Below are positions 18,298 through 27,599 of a stretch of DNA of 64,000 nt, in pieces. This DNA comes from Pontibacter diazotrophicus (lineage in GTDB: Bacteria; Bacteroidota; Bacteroidia; Cytophagales; Hymenobacteraceae), in NCBI RefSeq assembly GCF_003367245.1, contig NZ_QRGR01000014.1, forward strand, positions 1-64,000, given 5' to 3'. The notes below the pieces were generated by a model. It was not told the origin of the DNA, did not search any database, and saw nothing but the letters and a program-made list of their open reading frames with translations. The position numbers and the translations under genes were made by a program. How positions within the stretch are numbered: position 1 is the first letter of the stretch; each line of letters begins with the position of its first letter.

Positions 18298-19596
18298 ATG
18301 CGAATGACTTTTAGAAACAGAGAAGAAGCTGCCTACCTACTTGCAGAAGATTTAAAGGAGTACCGAAACACAGATGCCGTAGTACTGGCTCTGCCGAGAG
18401 GTGGGGTGCCCTTAGGTCATATCATAGCCAGAGAGCTGCACCTACCCCTGGATATTGAATTGATAAAGAAAATAGGGTATCCGGGGCAGCCTGAGTATGC
18501 CGTGGGCGCGGTGAGCATGCACAGCCAAGTGCTGAACCCAGACATTGACCTGCCGCAGGAGTACTATGATGAGCAGACAGAGCGTATCCGGGAAGAACTG
18601 CGAAATCGCTACGAGCGCTACAAAGGTGCGCGACAACCTGTTGAGGTGGAAGGCAGAACCGTGCTGCTGGTAGACGATGGGATTGCTACCGGTTATACCA
18701 TTATGGCTGCGGCACAACTCATAAGAGCCGCTAACCCATCCCGGATAGTTATAGCGGTACCAGTGGCCTCCCCCCGTATATTAAATAAGCTTTCAAGGTA
18801 TGTGGATGAAATTGTATGCCTGTATGCGCCTGATCACTTTCAGGCAGTGGGGCAGTTTTACGAAGATTTCTCAGAAGTAACACACGGCGATGTGGTTCGC
18901 CTGCTGACATGGCCAGACACAGACAACAGCAGCGCGAAATCAAACAATCAAAAGCATAATAGGATGGGAGCATATGAAGTAAAAATAAGAATCGGTGCGG
19001 AGGAACTGATGGGGAACCTGCACCTACCGGCCAATGCGACAGGCATCGTTATTTTCTCGCACGGCAGCGGCAGTAGCAGGCACAGTTCCCGTAACCGCTA
19101 TGTAGCCAGTGTGCTGGAAGACGAAGGTTTCGGTACGTTGCTGTTTGACCTGCTCACAGAAGAGGAGGACCGTATTTACGAGAACCGTTTCGACATCCCG
19201 CTACTTATCCAGCGCCTGGTGCGTGTAACACAGTGGCTGCAAAGCCAAGAAGAACTACAGCATATGCCAATGGGTTATTTTGGGGCCAGCACGGGGGCAG
19301 CCTCGGCCCTTGGAGCCGCCGCCGAACTTGGTGATGCTATCAAAGCAGTTGTCTCCAGGGGAGGAAGACCTGACCTGGCCTTACCTGTTCTGCCACGTGT
19401 AAAAGCAGCTACCCTGCTACTGGTCGGCAGCCTGGATTATCCTGTTATAGGCATGAACGAGGAGGCGTATGATGCTCTGAATACCGAACGAACATTAACC
19501 ATTGTGCCAGGTGCTTCTCATCTTTTTGAAGAACCCGGAAAGCTGGAGGAAGTCGCGCATCTGGCTATGGAGTGGTTCCGTCAATACCTGCGGTAA
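18298..19596 (+). CDS. Phosphoribosyltransferase fused to an alpha/beta hydrolase
   Basis: The product has 432 residues. Residues 1-210 are a type I phosphoribosyltransferase with ALPRGGVPLG and the PRPP motif VLLVDDGIATGYT. Residues 225-432 are a dienelactone-hydrolase-like alpha/beta hydrolase with oxyanion-side HGSGSS, nucleophile elbow GASTGAA, Asp in GSLDYPV and His in GASHLFEEPG. Such fusions occur in several bacterial groups, often in stress gene sets, but the substrate is not known. The hydrolase half is complete, so both domains may be active. No overlapping neighbours. Confidence 0.85.
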   Translation: MRMTFRNREEAAYLLAEDLKEYRNTDAVVLALPRGGVPLGHIIARELHLPLDIELIKKIGYPGQPEYAVGAVSMHSQVLNPDIDLPQEYYDEQTERIREELRNRYERYKGARQPVEVEGRTVLLVDDGIATGYTIMAAAQLIRAANPSRIVIAVPVASPRILNKLSRYVDEIVCLYAPDHFQAVGQFYEDFSEVTHGDVVRLLTWPDTDNSSAKSNNQKHNRMGAYEVKIRIGAEELMGNLHLPANATGIVIFSHGSGSSRHSSRNRYVASVLEDEGFGTLLFDLLTEEEDRIYENRFDIPLLIQRLVRVTQWLQSQEELQHMPMGYFGASTGAASALGAAAELGDAIKAVVSRGGRPDLALPVLPRVKAATLLLVGSLDYPVIGMNEEAYDALNTERTLTIVPGASHLFEEPGKLEEVAHLAMEWFRQYLR

Positions 19597-19705
19597 CAGC
19601 TATTGAAACTTACTCATGGCCATGCGCTGCTTTTCCCTGCACGTTGTATCCTTGTGTCAGAATGGTTCGGTGCTTCATTTGTGATGCCTCCCTCGCAAAG
19701 CTTTC

Positions 19706-21265
19706 TTATGAACTGCAGGATAACATGGAGCAACCGGCTTTCTGACTTGCCCAGTCTGGTCTTTTGGCGAAGAACTCATCAAACTTATTTGAATACGGCT
19801 CCTTCATTGCCTCCTGTAATTTTACAAACAGCTGGTCCTGGCCACGCTCAAGTTCTTCTATAGCCTGGTGCAGCAGGTAGTTCCTTAAAATAATGCGTGG
19901 ATTATTCTCGCGCATTATTTTCTGAGCAGTTTCCCGGGAGAAGGAGTTCTCCTTTATCCGCTTGCTGTAATTTGTTATCAGGCTATGAAGCGCTTCGGTT
20001 TCTGTTGGTGAAGGTTGCTGGTAGAAACTGGCTTCGAAATGCTTCACAACAACCTGCGCTTCTTTCGAGTCGAGGGGCAGGTCGATGAGGAGCTGGTAAA
20101 AGATGGTCATATCAGGCTTTAGGTTAGAGAGTGTCTCCTCAAATTGCTCGATGAGATCAACATCCTCTGGTTTCACCTCGTCAAGTCCAAGCTTATTGCC
20201 CATCATGGCCAGATATTTTTCAGCAAACACATCACCGTAACTCTCCAGCACCTCAATTAATTCTTTCGTGTCGGGCAACAGCGGGGCAATGGCGCTGGCC
20301 AGGCAGCCTAAGTTCCAGTACGCGATGGCCGACTGTTTTCCGAAAGCGTACCTTCTGCCGGGCAGATCAGTGGTGTTGGGGGTAAAATCAGGGTCATAAT
20401 CATCGAGAAAGGAGAAGGGACCATAGTCGATGGTGAGTCCCAGGATGGACATGTTATCTGTATTCATTACGCCATGCACAAAGCCTACGCGCAGCCACTC
20501 CACAATCATACTGGCCGTGCGTTCCATTACCTCTGTAAACCAGGGAAGGATCTTGTCTTCCCCCTGTATATGCGGGTAATAGCGGTTGATGGTCCAGTCA
20601 GCCAGCTTTTTAAGATTATCTGTTTCCTTTCTGGCAGCAAGTATCTCAAAATTGCCAAAACGCAGAAAGCTGGGCGACACGCGCATCACAATGGCACCCG
20701 GTTCATAGGCTGCGTTGCCATTGTAGAACATATCCCGCAACACAGGCTCTCCGGTGGCCACCAGGCTAAGTGCTCTGGTAGTAGGCACACCCAAGTAATG
20801 CATGGCTTCGCTCATCAGGTATTCTCTAACAGAGGAACGTAGCACCGCACGGCCATCGGCACGGCGGGAGTAGGGGGTAGGGCCGGCGCCCTTTAGCTGC
20901 AGTTCCCAGGATATACCTTCTTTGGCTTCCCATTCGCCCAGCGTAATAGCCCGGCCGTCGCCCAATTGGCCGGCCCAATGCCCGAACTGGTGCCCCGCAT
21001 AGCAGGCGGCGTAGGGATGCATGGAAGATGTGATGTTGTTCCCTCCTAAAACTTCTATTTCCTCCTGGCTTTCCGGCTTTTGTATCCCCAACTTCTCCGC
21101 CAGTTCATCAGACCATGCCAGTAGGGTAGGTTGCTTTACAGGAGTAGGTATAGCTTTGCTATATAAAACACCCGGTGTTTTCCGGGGCTGCAGGTTGCCG
21201 CTTTCATCCCCGTCGAAGGTGTTTACAAATTCATTTTTATATTCTTTAGAGCTAAGGCTTTGCAT
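19706..21265 (-). CDS. selO: Protein adenylyltransferase SelO (YdiU family)
   Basis: The product has 519 residues, normal for the family. SelO is a pseudokinase-fold enzyme that transfers AMP from ATP to Ser, Thr or Tyr of target proteins, linked to oxidative stress. Seen are CYAGHQFGHWAGQLGDGRA, LQLKGAGPTPYSR, RADGRAVLRSSVREYL, HGVMNTDNMSI and TIDYGPFSFLDDYDP (metal-binding DYGP), all family hallmarks. The C-terminus CSMLSCSS keeps the cysteine pair that in eukaryotic SelO is Cys/Sec. It is convergent with the PRTase-hydrolase gene. Confidence 0.93.
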   Translation of the reverse strand: MQSLSSKEYKNEFVNTFDGDESGNLQPRKTPGVLYSKAIPTPVKQPTLLAWSDELAEKLGIQKPESQEEIEVLGGNNITSSMHPYAACYAGHQFGHWAGQLGDGRAITLGEWEAKEGISWELQLKGAGPTPYSRRADGRAVLRSSVREYLMSEAMHYLGVPTTRALSLVATGEPVLRDMFYNGNAAYEPGAIVMRVSPSFLRFGNFEILAARKETDNLKKLADWTINRYYPHIQGEDKILPWFTEVMERTASMIVEWLRVGFVHGVMNTDNMSILGLTIDYGPFSFLDDYDPDFTPNTTDLPGRRYAFGKQSAIAYWNLGCLASAIAPLLPDTKELIEVLESYGDVFAEKYLAMMGNKLGLDEVKPEDVDLIEQFEETLSNLKPDMTIFYQLLIDLPLDSKEAQVVVKHFEASFYQQPSPTETEALHSLITNYSKRIKENSFSRETAQKIMRENNPRIILRNYLLHQAIEELERGQDQLFVKLQEAMKEPYSNKFDEFFAKRPDWASQKAGCSMLSCSS

Positions 21266-21432
21266 AGTTTCTCTGTTAAGCTAAAGTTTATGATGGTAAA
21301 GGTGTAGCTATTAACAACAGCTTCACCATCTTATTTTAACCTTGTTTTGGGATGAACAGTTATATTGAAATCAAAACAGCACATAATATAAAGAGACTAT
21401 CGCTTCTTATGCAGCAGCCCCTGCAGGCCGTG

Positions 21433-24400
21433 TCAGAGTACAGTTAGTTTTTTGATGACGAGGCCTCTGTCTGTTCTTATTTGAAGCACATACAGCCCGG
21501 ACTGTGCCATACTTATATTCAGCTCCAGCTTTTCAGGCCGTGGGTTGGCAACAGCAGTCGTAACCATCAGTTTGCCAACGGAGCTGTACACTTCCACTGC
21601 CTGCACGTCAAAGTCAGCGTGCAGGAAGCTGATGGTAAAGTGGCCGGTGGTGGGGTTGGGGTAGATGGCAATGGCCTGTGTTGGCGTAAGCTCCTCTACT
21701 ACAAAGTCAGCAGTGCTGTAGGCAGCGCCTCCATATCCCGTTATCTTTACTTTACCTGTCGTGGCGCCCCGCGGTACCTGTACTTTATACCTTGCGTCTG
21801 AGGCTTCTAATATGAGCGCTTTCGCACCATTAAAGTAAATCTCATCCTGCAAACCAAGTGTGCCGAAATTCGCACCCGTTATTTCTACTTCGGTGCCTAC
21901 ACTTCCTATAGAGGGTGCCATGGCGAGAAAGACAGGAGCCGGTATTACCTCGAAAGAAGTGTTGCTGGTTGCTTTACCGCCCGGCGTTTCTACCGTTACA
22001 AAACCGGATGTAGCACCAATAGGTACTTGCACCGTGAGCTGTCCGGTTGTGGCATTTATTACCTGTGCCTGCACATTCCCGAACATCACTTTGTTTCGGC
22101 CTGCAGCCGGTGCAAAATGCGCACCTGCTAAGATAATAGTAGCACCTACAGCGTCTGTGCCTTTGCTCAGGCTACTGATGGAAGGCTGATGCCAGACCAC
22201 GTATTCCATTGTGCTTTCTGTCTCGCCTCCTTTGGTTTCAATCTTAAACTTTGATGTCACCCCTTCAGCAGGTACCTGCACCACCAGTTCATTGCCTGTG
22301 TTGCTGATGATGTCGCATACTATTGTGCCCAGTTTAACGCTCTCTATAAGGCTGGTGCCTAGTTGCGCGCCCTGCAGGGTAACGGTGGAGCCAACTATAC
22401 CCTCTGCAGGGCTAAAACTGCTGAGTACCGGCGGTTGGAACACTTCAAATACTTCTGTTGTGCTTGCTGCGCCGTCGGGTGTCTCTACTTTTACAGTGCC
22501 TGTAGCTGCGCCTGCCGGCACCAGCACACGCAGCTCTGTTTCAGAGGCGCTTACAACAGGAGCCAGCACGCCGTTAAAATATACTTTGTTGCTGGCCGCT
22601 GTAGCTGAAAACCGCTTGCCGCTCAAACTTACTTCAGCTCCAAACTTGCCGGCAGCAGGAGCGAAGCCGGAAATAGCAGGAGTGGCGATTATCTGCTCCA
22701 GGTTCAGGCGGACACTTTCATCCACAACCAGCGGCATGTCATAGATGCGGTTAACGGTCACGTTAGTCCGGACAGGAGAATTGTAGTCGAAGAAGATATC
22801 AGCGAAATTTTCTACGGCTGTCTTTTCCGGCAGGTCTGCTTTTGGTTTTATGCTGAACTGGATATAGCCGTGGCTTCCTGGCTCGTTGCTGGTGCTGTCG
22901 GGCAGCATGATGTTATCGAACGTCCAGGTGAGTACTGCTTTTCCTTTCCCGCTTAATTCATAACGGTAGGTGTGCGAGGCGGAGCCGATTTGCAGCGTGC
23001 TCAGGTCCAGGTGTTCTGAAAGCGTGTCCACCACCACTACCCGGTAGGCCACATCCGTGCCGGTGTTCTGGAACCGAATTTTATACTTGAGCGCCACACC
23101 GGTCGGGGTGTAGTTTTCTTCTGTTCGCCCGACAGGTAACACCAGCTTATCGTTCGGGTCGAAAGAGTCGATGATGGGCAGGCATTCTTCTGCTACCTCG
23201 GCCTCTTCGTCGTCTGTAGGCAGGACGTTCACAAATCCGGTATTGAAGACGGTTTGGGTAGCCACCGTATTACACGCTTCTACAGTTGTGCTGGCCATGA
23301 TGTTGTCGCCGTTTCCGTCGGGCTGGTCTGCCTCCAGCCGTACGGTTCTGCCGCCTGCGGGAACCCAGAGCACCAGGCTGTCGCCGGCAGCCAACCTGTA
23401 ATCCTCTACCGTAGAAAGTAACCCGTTGATGTACTTTCTGAACTGCTCACTCTCCTCCATGTCAACCTGGCCCATGTTTTTTATCACGAAGCGCACCTTG
23501 CCTGTTTCAGGGTTACATGTACCGGTAATGCTAATAACAGGAGCAGGGGGTGCCGTCGGGCTTTGGTTTCCTGGCGTCATCCATGCTTTGGTGCAGACGG
23601 TCATGCCGCGTATGCTTTCGTCACCACAAACTACTTTGTCCTGGATGGTTATAATGCTTTTTTGCCCGGCCACCACTGTACCGGCATCAAACACATAGGT
23701 GCCATTGGGCAGGCGGGTGTAGGGCTTGTCGGCTGACAACAGTTCTACCTGCTCCGGTAGCTGCAGGTATACTTTCGCATTTTCAGCAGGAGCATAGCCT
23801 GTGTTGGAGTAGGTAAGCTTGGTAGTGCTCTCAAAGCAACGGCGGCGGCGTGTAGAAGAGACGCTGGCGGTGAGATAGGGGGAGAGGGTGACTTTATTGG
23901 CGAAGCTTAAGCTTGTATCTGCAACTTTATTAGCATCAAAACGAACTGTGTATCCCTCTCCATTTGTGGGACACAACTGCTGTATGAGCTTTCCACTTTG
24001 TAAGGGTAAAATCTGTTTTACAGTGTTTTCCTGTTCCCTAACCTCTATTGTGTAAAAGCCTGCTCTATCTGTTTTGCCATAATACGGTCCTGGTGTTACT
24101 TCCACTATTATTCCTTCCAGCCCCTGCTCGTTATCTTGGGTGCAGTTACTGTTTAAATCAGAAAAGATGGTTCCCGAGATCCTGTTTGACAGAGGTGCTT
24201 CTTCTCCATTTGAATAGACCCTTATGTTATTAAAGAAATATCCATCAGCGATCGCAGTCTTTATCGTTGAACCAGTAGGGCTAACGCCTAATTCTGCACT
24301 GGCTAGTTCAAAATTATACCTATACTGGCCCTGGATGATTGTCACTAAATTCCCGGATTGATCGAACTTTTTGATGTCTAGACCATCTGTTACATAAATA

Positions 24401-25899
24401 AAGCCGTTGTGGTCTAAGGCTATAGAAGCCTTATTTGATAAGTTATAGCTGCCTCCTTTGTCTAGGGCATTAAAGAATGAAATCTCTTTACCTGTATGAT
24501 CGTATTTTACCACATGCCTATCCTGGATCATGTAAAAGTTTCCGGTCGCATCTATTGACACGTCTTGCACCGGGAAAACATACCCCCTCTCATCAGTCAT
24601 ACCAGTATCAAAATGTATTCTGGCAAGAAGCTTCCCAGTTAAATCATATTTCAAACAATCCCTGTTTTTTAGCAGGTACATGTAGTTCGACTTATCGAAA
24701 AAGATGAAGTCGGGGAAGAAGCCCTCAGAAAAATCAGAACTTTCTGCCATGCTCGAAACATATTCCCCTTTATAAGAAAACCTATGTACGTTTCCCTTTT
24801 CATGCTGAGCAACTACATAAACATCTCCCTGATTGTCTAATGCAAGATTATATATAGGATAGTAAAAAGAATCCTTATCACCCGCACCACCAAAGCTCCG
24901 GATAAACTGGCCGCTTTTGTCAAAGAAGCCGACCTTGTTCTGACCTGGTTCATTAACAGAATAAAAATTACCAACAGCATCAAATTTTAACTTGACATTT
25001 ACCTCTATTTTGTTCCTGCTGTTCGGGCCACTGTTCCCGAAAGAAGAAAGAAAGTCTAGCTGGGGAGTAAATACCTGTATCCTGTTCCCGGATGCATTAC
25101 CTGGATTTTCCAAAAGGTATAGATTCCCTTTTGAATCAAAGTCTAAGCGAGTAAAGTATGGCGCCGCTATCTTTCCCTCTTCAGGTCCCTGACTTAAATA
25201 AGTTGCAATTAATCTGCCTTCGCTATTGTGTTTTTTTACCTGGAAATCATTCGTCAGGTAAATATTTCCATCTTTATCAATGGCCATGCCTCCATTGGCA
25301 GAGTAGCCGAAGGAAATTGTAATGTCAGGAGTTCCATTTGGATGCAGCCGCTCAAATCTATTGTTAATTAAAACATTTAGTTTGTTGTCTGCATCTACTT
25401 TAATATGGTAAGGCTGTGACACTTCACCAATGACCTGTAACAGAACTCCATTTTGGTCGAACTTCTGAATCCGGTCGTTGTTCGTATCTGCAACAAATAT
25501 GTTACCCTCTGTATCCAGGTCTATGCCCTCGGCACCATTAAACTGACCAGGCTCTCCGCCCTGACTTCCAAAAGACATCAACAGGCGGCCATCCGCATCA
25601 TATTTATAAACTCTATCATCGTCCTTAATAACATAAATGTTGCCTTGGCTATCTGTAGCCAAAGCCCGGCCCTCATACGCATCATCTAAAAAAAACTCCT
25701 TTATGAGCTTTCCCTCAGGGCTGAATAGCTTATAACTATAGTAGTCTGCAACAAATACATTGTCATCCAGTGTTATGAAAAAGTCCATCGGTTTATTCAG
25801 CGTCTGCCCCAGAAGAGACTTTAATGTGTAATCCTGACCCTGCGCAAAAGAACAGATGTAAAGAAAAATGAAGCAGAAGAAAAGTAAAGCTGTTTTCAT
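21433..25899 (-). CDS. Giant secreted NHL/TIG-repeat protein with type IX sorting domain
   Basis: The product has 1488 residues. A signal peptide (1 to about 22, ending SFAQ) is followed by about 550 residues of NHL-type beta-propeller repeats (GNIFVADTNNDRIQKFD and variants). An SdrD B-like domain follows (about 570-640, ISGTIFSDLNSNCTQDNE), then a conserved-repeat/DUF11-like region (about 915-1060, SFDPNDKL, YKIRFQNTGTD). Four IPT/TIG domains follow (about 1073-1400, pattern PAxGxxGxxVxxxGxxF). The last 80 residues are a type A type IX secretion sorting domain (YPNPTTGHFTISF to IKKLTVL). It is therefore exported by the Por system and probably anchored or released at the cell surface, with a likely adhesion or glycan/protein-binding role. 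It stands alone. Confidence 0.9.
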   Translation of the reverse strand: MKTALLFFCFIFLYICSFAQGQDYTLKSLLGQTLNKPMDFFITLDDNVFVADYYSYKLFSPEGKLIKEFFLDDAYEGRALATDSQGNIYVIKDDDRVYKYDADGRLLMSFGSQGGEPGQFNGAEGIDLDTEGNIFVADTNNDRIQKFDQNGVLLQVIGEVSQPYHIKVDADNKLNVLINNRFERLHPNGTPDITISFGYSANGGMAIDKDGNIYLTNDFQVKKHNSEGRLIATYLSQGPEEGKIAAPYFTRLDFDSKGNLYLLENPGNASGNRIQVFTPQLDFLSSFGNSGPNSRNKIEVNVKLKFDAVGNFYSVNEPGQNKVGFFDKSGQFIRSFGGAGDKDSFYYPIYNLALDNQGDVYVVAQHEKGNVHRFSYKGEYVSSMAESSDFSEGFFPDFIFFDKSNYMYLLKNRDCLKYDLTGKLLARIHFDTGMTDERGYVFPVQDVSIDATGNFYMIQDRHVVKYDHTGKEISFFNALDKGGSYNLSNKASIALDHNGFIYVTDGLDIKKFDQSGNLVTIIQGQYRYNFELASAELGVSPTGSTIKTAIADGYFFNNIRVYSNGEEAPLSNRISGTIFSDLNSNCTQDNEQGLEGIIVEVTPGPYYGKTDRAGFYTIEVREQENTVKQILPLQSGKLIQQLCPTNGEGYTVRFDANKVADTSLSFANKVTLSPYLTASVSSTRRRRCFESTTKLTYSNTGYAPAENAKVYLQLPEQVELLSADKPYTRLPNGTYVFDAGTVVAGQKSIITIQDKVVCGDESIRGMTVCTKAWMTPGNQSPTAPPAPVISITGTCNPETGKVRFVIKNMGQVDMEESEQFRKYINGLLSTVEDYRLAAGDSLVLWVPAGGRTVRLEADQPDGNGDNIMASTTVEACNTVATQTVFNTGFVNVLPTDDEEAEVAEECLPIIDSFDPNDKLVLPVGRTEENYTPTGVALKYKIRFQNTGTDVAYRVVVVDTLSEHLDLSTLQIGSASHTYRYELSGKGKAVLTWTFDNIMLPDSTSNEPGSHGYIQFSIKPKADLPEKTAVENFADIFFDYNSPVRTNVTVNRIYDMPLVVDESVRLNLEQIIATPAISGFAPAAGKFGAEVSLSGKRFSATAASNKVYFNGVLAPVVSASETELRVLVPAGAATGTVKVETPDGAASTTEVFEVFQPPVLSSFSPAEGIVGSTVTLQGAQLGTSLIESVKLGTIVCDIISNTGNELVVQVPAEGVTSKFKIETKGGETESTMEYVVWHQPSISSLSKGTDAVGATIILAGAHFAPAAGRNKVMFGNVQAQVINATTGQLTVQVPIGATSGFVTVETPGGKATSNTSFEVIPAPVFLAMAPSIGSVGTEVEITGANFGTLGLQDEIYFNGAKALILEASDARYKVQVPRGATTGKVKITGYGGAAYSTADFVVEELTPTQAIAIYPNPTTGHFTISFLHADFDVQAVEVYSSVGKLMVTTAVANPRPEKLELNISMAQSGLYVLQIRTDRGLVIKKLTVL

Positions 25900-26246
25900 A
25901 AGCTACTAATGGTTTTTTCCGAAGGTATTAATGCGGTGTAAATGTAAGAATCAAATTATAATAATATAGGTATGTTTGCTTTCATTCCTGCTCCTGGCCA
26001 TTTACATCAACTTTATGAAAGTTTTTGTCTTAGCAATTGCCTGAAGTGATCCGGAAACTTTATTATTTGCCTCTGCTTTCAATTTATCATGTAAGAGCAC
26101 AGAGGTTTCCTGTTATGGTGGTAAGCGGATATGATGCCTGCTCAAAAGGCAGAATCAGCAGGTGCTGAAAGTTTCAAGGAAGATTTAAGTGCGCTTTTTC
26201 TTCATATATGAAGGAAACAGCGTCTTAATAGCAGACAGGGTTCTTT
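25900..26246. other. 347-bp intergenic region, nothing recognised
   Basis: AT-rich DNA between the giant secreted protein and the NtrY-like kinase. I see no ORF, hairpin or repeat that I can support. Confidence 0.4.
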
Positions 26247-27599
26247 TCACCCAAACCGCAAAATAAACACCGTTCCCACGCCTTCTTCTGATTGTACCTG
26301 GATGGTACCTCGATGGAGCATCACGATTTGCTTGCAAAGGCTCAGGCCGATGCCGCTGCCTTGTTTTTTGGTACTGAAAAAGGGGATAAAGATTTTCTCC
26401 TGTACTTCCCTGGACATACCTGCGCCGTTGTCACTTACTTTAATAACAATTTTGCCGTCTGTGCCGATGTTGGCGCTCAGGGTGATTTCTGGTTCAGGAA
26501 CGTCTTTCACAGCTTCCATGGCGTTCACCAGCAGGTTAATGAGGACCTGGTCTAACAGGTTAGGGTCGGCCTGCAGGAAGAGGTGCTGGTCTGCCAGCAT
26601 AATGTTGAGTTGGATATGCTTTTGTGCCAGCGTGGGCTGCATGAGGCGGTGCAGGTTGGTGAAGAGCTCTTTGATGTTGACCTGGTTCAGGTTCAGCGTT
26701 GTAATCTTACTGAGGTTGCGGTAGGTCTGGGCAAATTTTAACAAGCCTTCACTCCGGCGTTTGATGGTGCCGACACCCACTTCCAGGTCTTCGAAGTCCT
26801 CGGTGGTGGCACCTGTGACTACGGCTTCTTTCAGGCGGTTCTTCAGCGTATCTGCCAGCGAGGAAATGGGCGCGATAGAGTTCATGATTTCGTGCGTCAT
26901 CACGTTCAGCAGCTTTTGCCAGGCCTGTGATTCTGTTTCGTCCAGTGCCTCGTTTACGTTCTGGAAAGCTACCAGTTTATACCTGTTCCCATTACTTTGC
27001 CAGGCTGTTGCCGACAGCAGCACTTTAATAGTGTTCTTCTCCAGGTGCGTGGTATGGGCAGTGGTAATTTTGCTTTGCCCCGGCTGCAGGTCCACCACAT
27101 CCGCATACAACTCCTTGTCCCTTTTCTCCAGGTAATGGATTGTTTTCATGAAAGGAACATGCAGGAGCTTCTTGATGGCTTCGTTCATGAGCAGCACTTC
27201 ACCGCTGTTCATATCGTAGGTGACGATACCGGTTTCTACCATTTCCAGTATTTTCTGGAGGTGCTGGTGCTGGGTTTCTTTTTCCCGGTTAATGCTCTTG
27301 AAAGTAGTGTTGATTTCGTTAAAGCCTTTCCGAAGGGCAACCAACTGGGCGGAGTCATGCTTTTCGGTGAAGTACCTCGAGAAGTCGCGGTAATGGACAG
27401 ACTCCACAAACTGGTTCAGTTCTTCCTGTGCCTGCTTCAGGAAACGGATGAGCTCAAAAACCTGGTATATGATAAGGGGCACCAAAAAAACCAGCGCCTC
27501 CGGCAAGCCTTTAAAAATAACAAAGGCAGGTGTGCTCAGGGTAATGCACAGGAGTATCACCCGAAGTATCAGCTTTCCTTCAAAGTTCTTAAATGTCAT
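26247..27599 (-). CDS. NtrY-like sensor histidine kinase
   Basis: The product has 450 residues. Two membrane segments at the N-terminus (about 10-50) are followed by a linker helix, a PAS-like domain (about 110-220), HisKA with THEIMNSIAPI (His about residue 240), and HATPase with NLLVNAMEAV, SDNGAGM and GSGIGLSLC. It senses an unknown signal at the membrane and is the likely partner of the NtrC-type regulator encoded just upstream. The genes overlap by 11 bp (27589-27599), so they are co-translated. Confidence 0.9.
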   Translation of the reverse strand: MTFKNFEGKLILRVILLCITLSTPAFVIFKGLPEALVFLVPLIIYQVFELIRFLKQAQEELNQFVESVHYRDFSRYFTEKHDSAQLVALRKGFNEINTTFKSINREKETQHQHLQKILEMVETGIVTYDMNSGEVLLMNEAIKKLLHVPFMKTIHYLEKRDKELYADVVDLQPGQSKITTAHTTHLEKNTIKVLLSATAWQSNGNRYKLVAFQNVNEALDETESQAWQKLLNVMTHEIMNSIAPISSLADTLKNRLKEAVVTGATTEDFEDLEVGVGTIKRRSEGLLKFAQTYRNLSKITTLNLNQVNIKELFTNLHRLMQPTLAQKHIQLNIMLADQHLFLQADPNLLDQVLINLLVNAMEAVKDVPEPEITLSANIGTDGKIVIKVSDNGAGMSREVQEKIFIPFFSTKKQGSGIGLSLCKQIVMLHRGTIQVQSEEGVGTVFILRFG

